DNA of 64,000 nucleotides, from assembly GCF_001902295.1 (NCBI RefSeq), contig NZ_CP018335.1:3968001-4032000 (forward strand), written 5' to 3'. The translations under genes were made by a program, and so were the position numbers. Source of the stretch: Clostridium kluyveri. Its GTDB lineage: Bacteria; Bacillota; Clostridia; Clostridiales; Clostridiaceae. The notes under the pieces are model-generated. The model did not search any database, was not told the origin of the DNA, and was given only the letters and a program-made list of their open reading frames with translations. Shown piece after piece: positions 9,056-18,406 of this stretch. Position 1 is the first letter of the stretch, and every line of letters starts with the position of its first letter.

Positions 9056-9796
9056 TTATGCCTCCTCTGATATAACATTCAGCTGTACAAGTTCTTCTTT
9101 ATTATGATTATTTAAAAGGTTAAAAACTATAACAGTTAATATTCCTTCACTTATTGCAAGGGGAATTTGAGTTACAGCAAATATACCAATAAACTTAGTC
9201 ATAGAAACCAATACTCCTCCCGTTGCATCAGGAAATGCTAACGCAAGCTGAATTGAGGTTGTAACATAAGTCATTAAATCTCCCAGCATGGCAGCTACAA
9301 ACACGGCTATTGAGGATGATACATTCATTTTTTTCAGTAACTTGTACAAAAAATATGATACCAATGGTCCAACCACAGCCATGGAAAAAGTATTAGCTCC
9401 AAGGGTAGTCAATCCTCCATGTGCAAGAAGCAGTGCTTGAAATATAAGAACTATAACACCCAAAACACTCATAACTGCAGGCCCAAAAAGTACAGCTCCA
9501 AGTCCTACCCCGGTTGGATGAGAACAACTTCCTGTAACTGATGGAATTTTCAGTGCAGATAAAACAAATGCAAACGCACCTGCCATAGCTATTAACATTT
9601 TTATTTTAGGATTTACTCTTATCTTCTGTTTTATAGAAAATAATCCTACTACAACAAAAGGTATGCATATAACACCCCATGCTACACACCACTTTGCAGG
9701 AAGAAAACCTTCCATAATATGCATGGCATATACACCTTCAGGTATAAATAGTAATGCAAGAAAAATTCCCAATGAAATTTGATATTTTTTTGACAT
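9056..9796 (-). CDS. cbiM: Energy-coupling factor cobalt transporter S-component CbiM
   Basis: The substrate-binding membrane component of a cobalt ECF transporter. The ATG at 9796, with AGGAGG eight bases upstream, gives 246 residues. An N-terminal signal segment ends VYA before MHIMEG at 25-30; in this family cleavage exposes an N-terminal Met-His that coordinates the metal. The conserved PTGVGLGAVLFGP and GGLTTLGANTFSMAVVGP segments are present, with about six membrane helices. It is followed by cbiN with four bases between, and preceded by a cobalamin riboswitch, so cobalt uptake should fall when B12 is plentiful. Confidence 0.94.
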   Translation of the reverse strand: MSKKYQISLGIFLALLFIPEGVYAMHIMEGFLPAKWCVAWGVICIPFVVVGLFSIKQKIRVNPKIKMLIAMAGAFAFVLSALKIPSVTGSCSHPTGVGLGAVLFGPAVMSVLGVIVLIFQALLLAHGGLTTLGANTFSMAVVGPLVSYFLYKLLKKMNVSSSIAVFVAAMLGDLMTYVTTSIQLALAFPDATGGVLVSMTKFIGIFAVTQIPLAISEGILTVIVFNLLNNHNKEELVQLNVISEEA

Positions 9797-9962
9797 AGAT
9801 GAAGTCCTCCTAATTCTAAAATTTAATATTATTGCACAAAAATAAATAATCCTTCTAACAAAAGCATTAAAAGGACAAGACAAAAATTATACTCATTCAT
9901 AAGGAACTTAATAAGTACATTTCATTTTTTGACACCCCCTATCACTCGTAGAGACCATGGTC

Positions 9963-10132
9963 AAAAATATAGGCAGGTCTTCTGACTCAAGAATCATCAC
10001 TTAAATACCCCCTTCCCTGTTTCCAAGTGGTTTCTAATGTATTTAAATTCATCTAATACAGCTACGGGATAGCCCAGGAATTTCACCTGATTCCCTTTTA
10101 ATTAATCAATTAATTGATTAAACCTATATTTT
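9963..10132 (-). ncRNA. Cobalamin riboswitch
   Basis: Read on the minus strand, the B12 box AGTCAGAAGACCTGCC is at the 3' end. The 5' half has GGGAATCAGGTGAAATTCC and GCTATCCCGTAGCTGT, followed by the GGGAAGGGGG segment. The ends AAAATATAGG (10123-10132) and CCTATATTTT (9964-9973) pair as the closing P1 stem. The aptamer sits about 165 bases upstream of the cbiM start. I do not see a clear intrinsic terminator after it, so control may act on translation or through a less obvious hairpin. Confidence 0.93.
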
Positions 10133-10279
10133 ATTATTAAATTTTACCATTATTGTATATACACTACACTATAAGCATATCATTATTAATCCATAAAATC
10201 AACGAATATGGTTATACTACAAAATACTCCATAAAAAATTTTTAGTGGATATTTAGACAAAATAATACAAATTAATAAT

Positions 10280-10474
10280 ACAAAACAAATATTTTGTTCT
10301 ATTTTATTATAATACATTTTGTAAAAACATGCAAACATTGCATAAAATATTTATAATATTAGGTCTATTTGTAGATTTTTCATATTAATATAATATAGTT
10401 ATTGCATAAATATCATCATAAATTTAATTATATTCAAGATATATTGCCGTAATAATACAAAATATTTGTTTTGT
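10280..10474. promoter_or_regulatory. Pair of 18-bp operator-like palindromes upstream of the EAL-HDOD gene
   Basis: ACAAAACAAATATTTTGT at 10280-10297 and its exact reverse complement ACAAAATATTTGTTTTGT at 10457-10474 both sit directly after AATAAT and before TCTA. The second copy lies about 50 bases upstream of the EAL-HDOD start. The paired ACAAAA-N6-TTTTGT arms look like binding sites for a dimeric regulator, which I cannot name. The rest of the 10133-10525 gap is AT-rich without other recognisable content. Confidence 0.45.
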
Positions 10475-10525
10475 TCTAATAAAATATGATAATAGTTAAA
10501 ACATAAATTTTATTATGGAGGTTTT

Positions 10526-11743
10526 ATGAATATATTTATAGCTAGACAACCTATCTTGGATAAATACAATAAAATTTATGGATATGAGCTTTTATTTAGA
10601 AATGACATAAAAAAAAATAAATATAGTGAAAATGATGGAGATAAGGCCACTATGGAAATTATAATAAATAGTTTCTTTTATATGGATATAAATAAAATGA
10701 CCCAAAATAAGATGGCTTTCATCAATTTTACTGAGAATATTTTAACTTCACAAATATTTCAAATAATTTCACCTAAAACTATTGTAATTGAAATTTTAGA
10801 AAATATAAGACCATCTAATAAAATAATAAATGCATGCAAAATTTTAAAACAATATGGTTTTACATTGGCTTTAGACGACTTTAGCTTTAGTTATGAATAT
10901 GAACAGCTTATTAAATTAGTAGACATAATAAAAGTAGATTTTAATATAACTAAAGGTTATGAACGAAAAAATATAGTCAAGTTAATTAATACTATAAAGC
11001 CCAAAAATATAAAATTTCTTGCAGAAAAGATTGAAACACTTTATGACTTTAATGAAGCTATAAAATATGGTTATACATATTTTCAAGGATATTATTTTAG
11101 CAAACCTACAATTATATCAGGTAAAAAAATACCTGAAAATGAACTTATATATGTAAAGATATTAAATGAAGTAAATTCAGAGGAAATCTCTATAACTAAG
11201 ATTGAAAACTTAATTAAAAATGATGTTTCACTTTCCTATAACTTATTAAAGATAATAAACTCTGCTGAATTCTGCTTAAAAACTAGAATAGAATCAGTTA
11301 AACAGGCTCTTATTTATTTTGGTGAAGACAGAATAAAAAAATGGATAAATTTAACCTGCTTAAAATTGATTTCTCATGATAAACCTGAAATATTCATGAT
11401 AAATACACTAGTTAGAGCCCATTTTGCTGAATTGATATTTATTAAATTGGGACTAGCAAGAGACTCCTTCAATGCATTTTTAACAGGAATGCTATCCTTA
11501 ATAGACATAATACTTGAAAGACCTTTAAAGGAAATATTAGAAGAATTGAACATATCAGATGAAGTTAAAAGTGGCTTACTGGGAGAAAAAAATAATTATT
11601 ATAAAATATTGAAACTAATTATTGCATATGAAAATGAACAATGGGATAAAGTAAAATTGCTGAACTTAGATTTTGGCCTAGATGATACAGATTTAATAAA
11701 TACTTATTTTGAATCCATATATCAGGTAAATTTATATTTATAA
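10526..11743 (+). CDS. EAL and HDOD domain signalling protein (YuxH-like)
   Basis: A 405-residue cytoplasmic regulator with an N-terminal EAL domain (about 1-200) and a C-terminal HDOD domain (about 205-390). The EAL residues look largely intact: YELLFR (the ExLxR motif), FINFTEN, EILEN, ALDDF, IIKVDF, AEKIE and FQGYYF. Cyclic-di-GMP hydrolysis or binding is therefore possible, although many YuxH-type proteins are degenerate. HDOD domains lack the HD catalytic pair and usually mediate signalling contacts. ATG 10526 follows GGAGG. The next gene is a chemoreceptor, which suggests a motility or chemotaxis link. Confidence 0.88.
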   Translation: MNIFIARQPILDKYNKIYGYELLFRNDIKKNKYSENDGDKATMEIIINSFFYMDINKMTQNKMAFINFTENILTSQIFQIISPKTIVIEILENIRPSNKIINACKILKQYGFTLALDDFSFSYEYEQLIKLVDIIKVDFNITKGYERKNIVKLINTIKPKNIKFLAEKIETLYDFNEAIKYGYTYFQGYYFSKPTIISGKKIPENELIYVKILNEVNSEEISITKIENLIKNDVSLSYNLLKIINSAEFCLKTRIESVKQALIYFGEDRIKKWINLTCLKLISHDKPEIFMINTLVRAHFAELIFIKLGLARDSFNAFLTGMLSLIDIILERPLKEILEELNISDEVKSGLLGEKNNYYKILKLIIAYENEQWDKVKLLNLDFGLDDTDLINTYFESIYQVNLYL

Positions 11744-11786
11744 TTTATCTTATCCCTTTATTCTTTTTAGTTAACTACAAAAATCA

Positions 11787-11862
11787 TACAAGAACTTATC
11801 CAAGGGCATAGGACAGTACTATTCCCCACTTTTGAAAAACCGGGAGTACCAGCTAATTGCAA
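11787..11862. repeat. Dispersed repeat family A, half copy
   Basis: GAACTTATCCAAGGGCATAG, then ACAGTACTATTCCCCACTTT, then GGGAGTACCAGCTAATTGC match the 3' half of the family A consensus in the opposite orientation to the copy at 58551. The 5' half (the TGGAG hairpin and the GTATTCT hairpin) is missing. Confidence 0.65.
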
Positions 11863-11934
11863 TCTGCAGATAAAAAATTGCACCATTAGTCTACTCCTAA
11901 TTATATTTAAATTCATTGGAGGTATTATAAAAAC

Positions 11935-12978
11935 ATGGCTAAAAATACTATTAGCAATCATATTCATGATGATATAAGTTCACTTAAAATAGAGAATGTA
12001 ATAGATATTAACCTACTTCAAAAATTTCAGGATAACTTTGCGGAAAGCCTGAATATTGCCAGTGTAACTGTAGATATGGACGGAAACCCTGTAACGAATC
12101 CAAGTTCTTACACAAATTTTTGTTTGAGCCTTACTCAGTCTACTGATATGGGTACAAGACGGTGTGCTGAGTCCCATAAAAAAGGAGGTATAGAAGCGGC
12201 AAGAACAGGAAAACCTTATGTTTATACCTGTCATGCAGGATTAATAGATTTTGCTGTTCCTATATTAATAGAAGATATACAGATAGGTTCTATTTTAGGA
12301 GGTCAGATCTTAACTTCTCCTCCCAAAGAATCAATATATAAAAATACTGCAAAAGAAATAGGAGTTGATGAAACCAGATATTTACAAGCTGTGAATGAAG
12401 TAAATATTATTACTGAAAAAAATATACAGGCAGCTGCAGAGGTACTATATGTTATTTCAAATGCACTATCTAAAATTGGTTATCAGGAATTAAGACTTAA
12501 AAATACCTCTGAAATACTTTTTGATAATTTAAATCAGGTTTCCGCAATTATGGAAGAGTTATCTGCATCTTCAATCAATGTTACAGATAACCAACACGCA
12601 TTAAATAAAGAGATTATTAATATTAAAGATATATCCTCGGAAATAAACTCTATATTGGATGGAATAAAATCCATAGCTGATCAGACTAAAATGCTTGGAC
12701 TAAATGCTGCAATAGAAGCAGCAAGAGCAGGTGATTCTGGAAGAGGTTTTGGAGTAGTTGCCACAGAAATAAGAAAATTGTCTCAGAACTCAAAGGATAC
12801 AGCTATGAAAATATCAGAACTTACTAAAAAGATTCAAGACTCTGTAGAAAAAACCGTAGAATCATCAAATTCTACCCTACATACTACACAGCAGCAGACT
12901 TCTGCCATCCAGGAAACCAATGCAAATCTACAGGAGATTACATCCATTGCAGATCACTTGAATAAATTAACATCTTAA
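11935..12978 (+). CDS. Soluble chemoreceptor with PocR sensory domain
   Basis: A 347-residue methyl-accepting chemotaxis protein without membrane segments. Residues about 20-185 form a PocR-type sensor, with the cysteines of FCLSLTQ, RRCAESH and YVYTCHAGL in the expected order. Residues about 200-347 are a short signalling coiled coil, with the conserved hairpin region ADQTKMLGLNAAIEAARAGD and then RGFGVVATEIRKLSQ. PocR domains are thought to bind small diols or related hydrocarbons, so it probably senses an internal metabolite. The signalling part is shorter than in membrane receptors. ATG 11935 follows GGAGG by 12 bases. Confidence 0.9.
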   Translation: MAKNTISNHIHDDISSLKIENVIDINLLQKFQDNFAESLNIASVTVDMDGNPVTNPSSYTNFCLSLTQSTDMGTRRCAESHKKGGIEAARTGKPYVYTCHAGLIDFAVPILIEDIQIGSILGGQILTSPPKESIYKNTAKEIGVDETRYLQAVNEVNIITEKNIQAAAEVLYVISNALSKIGYQELRLKNTSEILFDNLNQVSAIMEELSASSINVTDNQHALNKEIINIKDISSEINSILDGIKSIADQTKMLGLNAAIEAARAGDSGRGFGVVATEIRKLSQNSKDTAMKISELTKKIQDSVEKTVESSNSTLHTTQQQTSAIQETNANLQEITSIADHLNKLTS

Positions 12979-13077
12979 TCCATGAAAACCTTTGAGTACT
13001 CAAATTAGAGAAACTCCCTTTGAACTATATAAAATGGCATCAAAATCTTTTTATTATTATAAAAATAGCTTTAAAAA

Positions 13078-13099
13078 AGGAGCTCTGCTCTGAGCTCCT
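13078..13099. terminator. Terminator hairpin AGGAGCTC/GAGCTCCT
   Basis: AGGAGCTC and GAGCTCCT pair perfectly around TGCTCT. On the minus strand the hairpin is followed by a run of T, so it best serves leftward transcripts such as the PepSY relic at 13105, and may also stop rightward transcription from the chemoreceptor gene. Confidence 0.7.
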
Positions 13100-13104
13100 A
13101 TAAT

Positions 13105-13254
13105 TTAATCTTCTATGTCAACTTCAAGTATTTCACCATTATTAGCATTTATCTTAACTTCATGTATTAAGCCACTATCAGATTTAATCCCTATTTCATA
13201 AGTTAAAAACTGCATTTTATTATATTCATAAACGGATGTTGATGTATTTAATAT
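13105..13254 (-). pseudogene. PepSY-domain gene relic (C-terminal end only)
   Basis: The 49-codon open stretch ends with SGLIHEVKINANNGEILEVD and two further acidic residues before the stop. The HEVKI(N/D)A..GEIL(E/K)V pattern is the C-terminal strand pair of PepSY domains, found in secreted or membrane-bound protease inhibitors. An in-frame stop and no start or signal sequence lie upstream, so this is the remnant of a longer gene. The rest of the 12979-13383 gap is AT-rich with no gene. Confidence 0.7.
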
Positions 13255-13383
13255 TCATATACCCCATACAAGATAACTTACAAATATTTAATTTACACCA
13301 ACGTGACTACATTTAAAATACTTTTGCATTATAATTTTCACCTCTAAAATTTAGTTTTCAACATATTCTTCTAGACTTTTATT

Positions 13384-13977
13384 TTATTTAACTTCTGATA
13401 ATTTCTTATTTACATCTTCCCAATTAATTAAATTCCACCAATTGTTAACGAAATCTGCTCTTTTATTTTGATACTTCAAATAATATGCATGCTCCCATAC
13501 ATCAACTACAAGTATAGGTGTACTGCCCCATTGAGTTAAATTTTGATGTTTTTCAATTTGCAATATTTCCAGCTTATTAAATATATTATTCCATACAAGA
13601 GCACACCATCCTGAGCCTTCTACTGCAATAGCTGCTTTTGTAAATTGATCTTTAAATGCTTCAAAACTTCCAAAAAATTCATTAATTTTTCCAGATACTT
13701 CACCTGAAGGAGCGCCTCCACCATTTGGCTTCATATTTTCCCAAAAAATCTTATGTAGTATATGACCGCTGCCGTGGAAAGCCAATTCTTTTTCCCAATG
13801 CTTAACAAGTGAGTAATCTCCACTTTCTCTTGCTTCTTTAAGCTTAGTCTCAGCTGTATTCAGACCATCTACATATCCTTTATGATGTATGTCATGATGT
13901 AACTTCACAGTTTGCTCATCATAATATGGTTCCAATGCATTATAATCATAAGGTAGTTCTGGTAAAACGTGACTCAT
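13384..13977 (-). CDS. sodA: Superoxide dismutase, Fe/Mn family
   Basis: A cytoplasmic enzyme that converts superoxide to oxygen and hydrogen peroxide. The 197-residue chain has the four metal ligands His27, His75 (in HKIFWENM), Asp159 and His163 in VVDVWEHAYYLKYQNKR. The N-terminal LPELPYDYNALEPYYDEQT segment is typical. Fe versus Mn use cannot be told from sequence alone. ATG 13977 follows AGGGG. It is monocistronic. Together with rubrerythrin at the left edge it indicates protection against brief oxygen exposure in an anaerobe. Confidence 0.95.
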   Translation of the reverse strand: MSHVLPELPYDYNALEPYYDEQTVKLHHDIHHKGYVDGLNTAETKLKEARESGDYSLVKHWEKELAFHGSGHILHKIFWENMKPNGGGAPSGEVSGKINEFFGSFEAFKDQFTKAAIAVEGSGWCALVWNNIFNKLEILQIEKHQNLTQWGSTPILVVDVWEHAYYLKYQNKRADFVNNWWNLINWEDVNKKLSEVK

Positions 13978-14137
13978 TTCAATTTCCCCTTTCTATGTTA
14001 AAGTATTATTTTATAATAATATTTTATACCAACTAAAGATTATTGTCAACGCTATATACATAATTAGCCAAAACAAATATATAAAATTTATATATTCCTG
14101 ATTTAAAATACTTTTAAAATTTAATAAATATACATCA

Positions 14138-14167
14138 AAACTCCAGCTTAAAATCTAAGCTGGAGTT
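14138..14167. terminator. Strong bidirectional terminator downstream of the SASP gene
   Basis: AACTCCAGCTTA and TAAGCTGGAGTT pair perfectly around AAATC, with T-rich or A-rich sequence on both sides. It lies about 60 bases after the stop of the minus-strand SASP gene. Confidence 0.88.
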
Positions 14168-14229
14168 TCTATTATCAATAATAGTTTTTATGATCTTCCA
14201 AATAAAATATGAATCTTAAAGATTTCATA

Positions 14230-14427
14230 TTATTTTAAGCCCTGTTCATAAGCTTCAACCATTTTCTTAACCATATTTCCACCTATAGAACCTGCTTCCC
14301 TTGAAGTAAGATCTCCATTGTAACCATTTTTTAAATTTACTCCTACTTCCTTGGCCGATTCCATTTTAAACTGATTTAAAGCTTCTCTTGCTTCTGGTAC
14401 TACTAATTTATTACTGTTATATGCCAC
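14230..14427 (-). CDS. Alpha/beta-type small acid-soluble spore protein
   Basis: A DNA-binding protein that coats and protects spore DNA and is made in the forespore. I choose the GTG at 14427 because AAAGGAG lies eight bases upstream, giving 65 residues. The family core is clear: LVVPEAREALNQFKMESAKE and, near the C-terminus, LTSREAGSIGGNMVKKMVE. The GPR protease site is expected within the first conserved block. Control by the forespore sigma factor is expected from the family; I did not identify the promoter. Confidence 0.93.
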   Translation of the reverse strand: MAYNSNKLVVPEAREALNQFKMESAKEVGVNLKNGYNGDLTSREAGSIGGNMVKKMVEAYEQGLK

Positions 14428-14436
14428 AACAAACAC

Positions 14437-14832
14437 TCCTTTTTATAGTAATATTTACTGCTTACATTTAAAGTTTGTACATTTCTACAAAAAATACTCT
14501 AGGTAATTGGATGAATATTTGGAACAGCCAGGATTATGTACCATATTGCAAGATTAATGGGCATGCATATTGTTTAACAAACCTTTATTTATCTTCTAAT
14601 TGTCCCCTACATTTTTTACACTTCCCATAGAATTTGAAGCACCGATTTTTACATAAAAATCATGTTTACTGTAAATTTCATTTACATGTTGAACTTCATC
14701 TTTCATAAAAGCAACTCTCCGAAAAAAGTATAATCGATACTGCATGTCATTATCACTTATACTTTAAGGCTTTATATAAATCAATATTCTATACTTTAAA
14801 TGCTCCTTATGGAAATAATTTTATATATTATA
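14437..14832. other. Intergenic region with one unrecognised 49-codon open stretch
   Basis: The only coding-like segment is on the minus strand at 14596-14745. It would encode 49 residues starting MQYRLYFFRRVAFMKDEV and ending MGSVKNVGDN. It has no ribosome binding site, and I do not recognise it. It could be the tail of a lost gene. Nothing else is apparent. Confidence 0.35.
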
Positions 14833-16542
14833 TCAGACTTTAAATTTATTTACTTTTAACAAGGTATTTTCTAGAACTTCAGTTAACAGTTCAGCACTAG
14901 TGGCTACACCATTAGAAGAGGTGCTCATTTCATCACTGGAAATTGCTATTTGTTCTGCAAAAATTCTATTTTCTTCAGATATATCAAAAGCATTTTTTAC
15001 CTTCTTTGTTATATTTCCTTTTTCTTTATCTATACCCGTTATTAACTTATTTATGTTGTCTATAAGAGGTATAATTTTGTCTACAGTTCCAATTATGCCT
15101 TTAAAAGAACTCATAGAATTTTCAACTATGTTTTCCTGATCCTTAAAAGCTTCACTAACCTTAGATGTACTATTTGTTACTTTTTTTGTTTCGCTTGATA
15201 TAATGCTTAATATATCTGTTATATCACTAGAAGAATTTTTACTTTGCTCTGCAAGTTTTCCTATTTCCTCTGCTACTACAGCAAAACCTTTGCCCGCTTC
15301 ACCTACTCTTGATGCTTCTATAGCTGCATTTAATGAAAGTAAGTTTGTCTGATCTGCTATGTCATTTATAATATTGATAATTTTATTTACATTATTTATA
15401 CTATTTTCTAATTCGCTCGTAGAAGAAACCACACTTTCAAAATCCTTCTGAATTTCACTCAATGAATTTAGAAGTCTACTAAGTTCTAAGTTACTATCAC
15501 TTGACATAACATTTACACTATTTGATTCATCCGCAACTTCCTTTACTGCAGAGACTATAGTATCTATTGAATTACCAAATTCGCCTACATAATTTTTAAT
15601 TTCCATTAATTCATAAGCTTGTTTTTGAGATCCTTTTGAAACTTGTTGTATATCTTCTCTTACTTGGGAAGCTAAGGAAGACATTTCTTCTGATGCTGAT
15701 GCCAGGGATACTGTTTCTTTATTAATCTGAAGAGTATTGTTTTTTACGTCTCTTATCATATAGATTATAGATTCTAATGTAATGGCTAGTTCTCTTTTCA
15801 TCTCTCCAAATTCATTATTAGAACTTTTATCTATATGAATAGTAAAATCTCCATCTTCCAATCTCTTTAATATACTAAAAAAATTAATTATGGATCTTTT
15901 AATAAATATTTTTGTAAATATTGAAATAAAAATAATTGCTGCCATACTCACTATAGTTACAACTATGAGAATTAGAATAGAACTATTAAAATGTTTATTT
16001 GAAGAAATATATGTATTTTTTACCGTTTTTAAGATTTCATCATTTAACTGGGTCAATGTACTTGACATACTAGCTCCAATTTTTCCATATTCATCTGTAA
16101 ATTTAGTATCTAAAATTTCTCCCCTGCTTCTCCTATCTATTATTTGCCGACCACCTTCTATATACTCATTATAATTTTCTCTGGCTTTATTAAGTAAATT
16201 TTTCTCCTTTTCAGAAAGTTTTATACTAGATAAATCATTTATAGTATTTTGTATTTCTTTGTCTTTACTATTAAATAAATCTACATTATTTTGATCGTAG
16301 GGCCTGTCTATAATTTTAGTTAAGGCATTTCTAAGTTGTCCCAATTCTCCATTTATGTAACCTGCCTCTTTTACCTTATATAACTGATTATTATATAGAT
16401 TTTCTATATCACTATTTAGGTTATGCATGTTAAAATAAGCTATAAAACCTATAAACAGATTTGTTAATAATGCTATTATACTTAACAAAGTAAACATATG
16501 AATTATTTTTAAGTTGTTTTCATTGAATTTTAGAAATTTCAT
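14833..16542 (-). CDS. Methyl-accepting chemotaxis protein, membrane-bound
   Basis: A 569-residue chemoreceptor. A membrane helix at about 14-37, an extracellular four-helix-bundle-type sensor (38-185), a second helix at about 187-210 and a HAMP linker precede the cytoplasmic signalling domain. The signalling hairpin contains ADQTNLLSLNAAIEASRVGE and GKGFAVVAEEIGKLAEQSKNSS. The ligand is unknown. ATG 16542 follows a GGAGA site. No che gene is nearby, so it must act with a kinase array encoded elsewhere. Confidence 0.93.
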   Translation of the reverse strand: MKFLKFNENNLKIIHMFTLLSIIALLTNLFIGFIAYFNMHNLNSDIENLYNNQLYKVKEAGYINGELGQLRNALTKIIDRPYDQNNVDLFNSKDKEIQNTINDLSSIKLSEKEKNLLNKARENYNEYIEGGRQIIDRRSRGEILDTKFTDEYGKIGASMSSTLTQLNDEILKTVKNTYISSNKHFNSSILILIVVTIVSMAAIIFISIFTKIFIKRSIINFFSILKRLEDGDFTIHIDKSSNNEFGEMKRELAITLESIIYMIRDVKNNTLQINKETVSLASASEEMSSLASQVREDIQQVSKGSQKQAYELMEIKNYVGEFGNSIDTIVSAVKEVADESNSVNVMSSDSNLELSRLLNSLSEIQKDFESVVSSTSELENSINNVNKIINIINDIADQTNLLSLNAAIEASRVGEAGKGFAVVAEEIGKLAEQSKNSSSDITDILSIISSETKKVTNSTSKVSEAFKDQENIVENSMSSFKGIIGTVDKIIPLIDNINKLITGIDKEKGNITKKVKNAFDISEENRIFAEQIAISSDEMSTSSNGVATSAELLTEVLENTLLKVNKFKV

Positions 16543-16797
16543 ATTTATATACTCTCCTTATAATAAATTAAAACCTTCTAGGAATACTTTCCCTATTAAC
16601 CTTTATCCACTAAAATAGAAAGAATTCGACAAAAACTTACTTTATACTATATAATAGCACTATAGATTGTGCCTATGCAAGGCTTCTATACACAGTTAAC
16701 TTATAAATAACTTAAATAAATTTTCTCTACTCTCAAAGATATTATTATGCATTTTTTATACTTTGAAAATACTTATTTATATTTTACTTAATTAAAA

Positions 16798-18000
16798 TTA
16801 ATTCTTACTTTTTTTTATCAATAATCCTGGCTTAATTATAGAATCACCATATTTTTTACGTATGTTATCAATAGCATCCTCTATTTTGTCTATCTTGCGT
16901 ACACTGCTTCTTTCATTATCCATTTCCAGCATATTAAACATAGATATCTGTTCATCTTCATTATATTTAGAAAATCCACTAAGACTTATACCCAGTAACC
17001 GTACCGGTAGTTGTTCATTCCAGTTTTTCTCCAGCATTTCAATTCCTGCAGAATAAATTTCTTTTACCAGATAAGTTTCCGTTATAGTTCTTTGCCTGGT
17101 AATGGATTGAAAATTGGAATATTTAATATTAATTTGTACTGTATGCCCTTTTTTATTATATTTACGAGCAGTCATTCCAACTTTATCTGAAAGTTCCATA
17201 AGAATAACTTTTGCACTTTCTATATCTGAAATATCATGAGCCAATGTGATTGATTTGCCAATAGACTTTACATCCTTATGTGAATGAGGTGTTACTGGTG
17301 AAACATCAATTCCATTGGCAAGTTGATGAATCTCAGCCCCTACTTTGCCAAATTTTTTTATGAGATATCTTCTGTCAAAGAGGGCAAGTTCTCCAATAGT
17401 TTTAATTTTCATTTCTCGGAGCTTTCGTGCAGTTTGCTCCCCTATACCATGCATAAATTCAACTGGCAGCGGCCATAATTTAAGTTCAATATCCTTTTTC
17501 CAAAGTTCTGTAATCCCCAGGGGTTTTTTCATTTCAGAAGCCATCTTTGCCAGAAATTTGTTTTCAGATATGCCTATAGAACAATCCAATCCCAGCTCAC
17601 TATTAATATGTTTCATAATACATTCTGCTGTTTGATGGGGTTTTCCAAAGATTCTTTCACAGCCTGTCATATCAAGCCATGCTTCGTCAATACTATTTTT
17701 TTCAATAACAGGAGTGTATTTAGAAAGTATTCCCATAACTTCTTTGGACTTCTGCTTATAAAAACAATGATCAGGAGGAATAATTATTATATTAGGACAA
17801 AGTTTTAATACTCTATGTAAAACCATAGTTGTTTTAACTCCAAACTTTCGTGCTTCATAATTTGCAGTTAGAATAATACCTGACCGATTCTTGGGATCCC
17901 CTGCTACAGCAGCAGGTTTGCCAATAATTTCAGGATGTCTTGTTGATTCACAACTTATAAAAAAGGCATTCATATCTACAAGAAAAATTACTCTATGCAT
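16798..18000 (-). CDS. dinB: DNA polymerase IV, Y family
   Basis: An error-prone translesion DNA polymerase of 400 residues. The palm catalytic acids are visible as Asp9 (FLVDMNAFF) and Asp105-Glu106 in NSIDEAWLDMTG. The thumb helix-hairpin-helix lies at about 180-205, and the little-finger domain occupies about 240-350. The C-terminus does not show an obvious QLxLF clamp-binding motif; the nearest candidate is EQISMFNM around 345-352. ATG 18000 has a weak upstream site (AGGTGT). The gene is isolated, and I see no clear LexA box in its leader. Confidence 0.93.
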   Translation of the reverse strand: MHRVIFLVDMNAFFISCESTRHPEIIGKPAAVAGDPKNRSGIILTANYEARKFGVKTTMVLHRVLKLCPNIIIIPPDHCFYKQKSKEVMGILSKYTPVIEKNSIDEAWLDMTGCERIFGKPHQTAECIMKHINSELGLDCSIGISENKFLAKMASEMKKPLGITELWKKDIELKLWPLPVEFMHGIGEQTARKLREMKIKTIGELALFDRRYLIKKFGKVGAEIHQLANGIDVSPVTPHSHKDVKSIGKSITLAHDISDIESAKVILMELSDKVGMTARKYNKKGHTVQINIKYSNFQSITRQRTITETYLVKEIYSAGIEMLEKNWNEQLPVRLLGISLSGFSKYNEDEQISMFNMLEMDNERSSVRKIDKIEDAIDNIRKKYGDSIIKPGLLIKKSKN

Positions 18001-18406
18001 AATTACACCTACTTATTTTAAAATTAATTTTTACATGGTTATTCTAAATCATTGTAATTATCCTAATTTGTCACCCTTTTCAACAGTCCGCTTATGTAAC
18101 AATATCCTAATTACAATTCTAATGGTTTAGCACACATTTTTCAATATAGTTACTTCCTTACTTACAAGATATAAATTTACGGTTCATTCAAATGATTTTA
18201 ACTTTTGAGAAATATTTGTAAGTAATTTAAAGAATATTCACAAAATAACAATAATTTCATATTATATTATATGAAGAACTTAGTAGACTACTTTAAGTTC
18301 TTACTAAAAATACGAACACCACTGTAAACGTATGCTTAAATATTGAAATTGCTAAAGGGAGATTTTTATCTAGGTATAAAATCATCATAAAGGGGGCTAT
18401 ATATTT
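18001..18406. other. Intergenic region with an inverted repeat at about 18272-18301
   Basis: The 406 bases between dinB and the small membrane protein gene hold one inverted repeat, AAGAACTTAGTAG and CTACTTTAAGTTCTT. It could act as a weak hairpin or operator. I see no coding sequence or known RNA in the rest. Confidence 0.4.

Noticed and set aside
9796..9883. A longer CbiM starting at 9883
   Set aside because: The upstream codons give an extra hydrophobic stretch before the real signal peptide, and AGGAGG lies correctly before the ATG at 9796.
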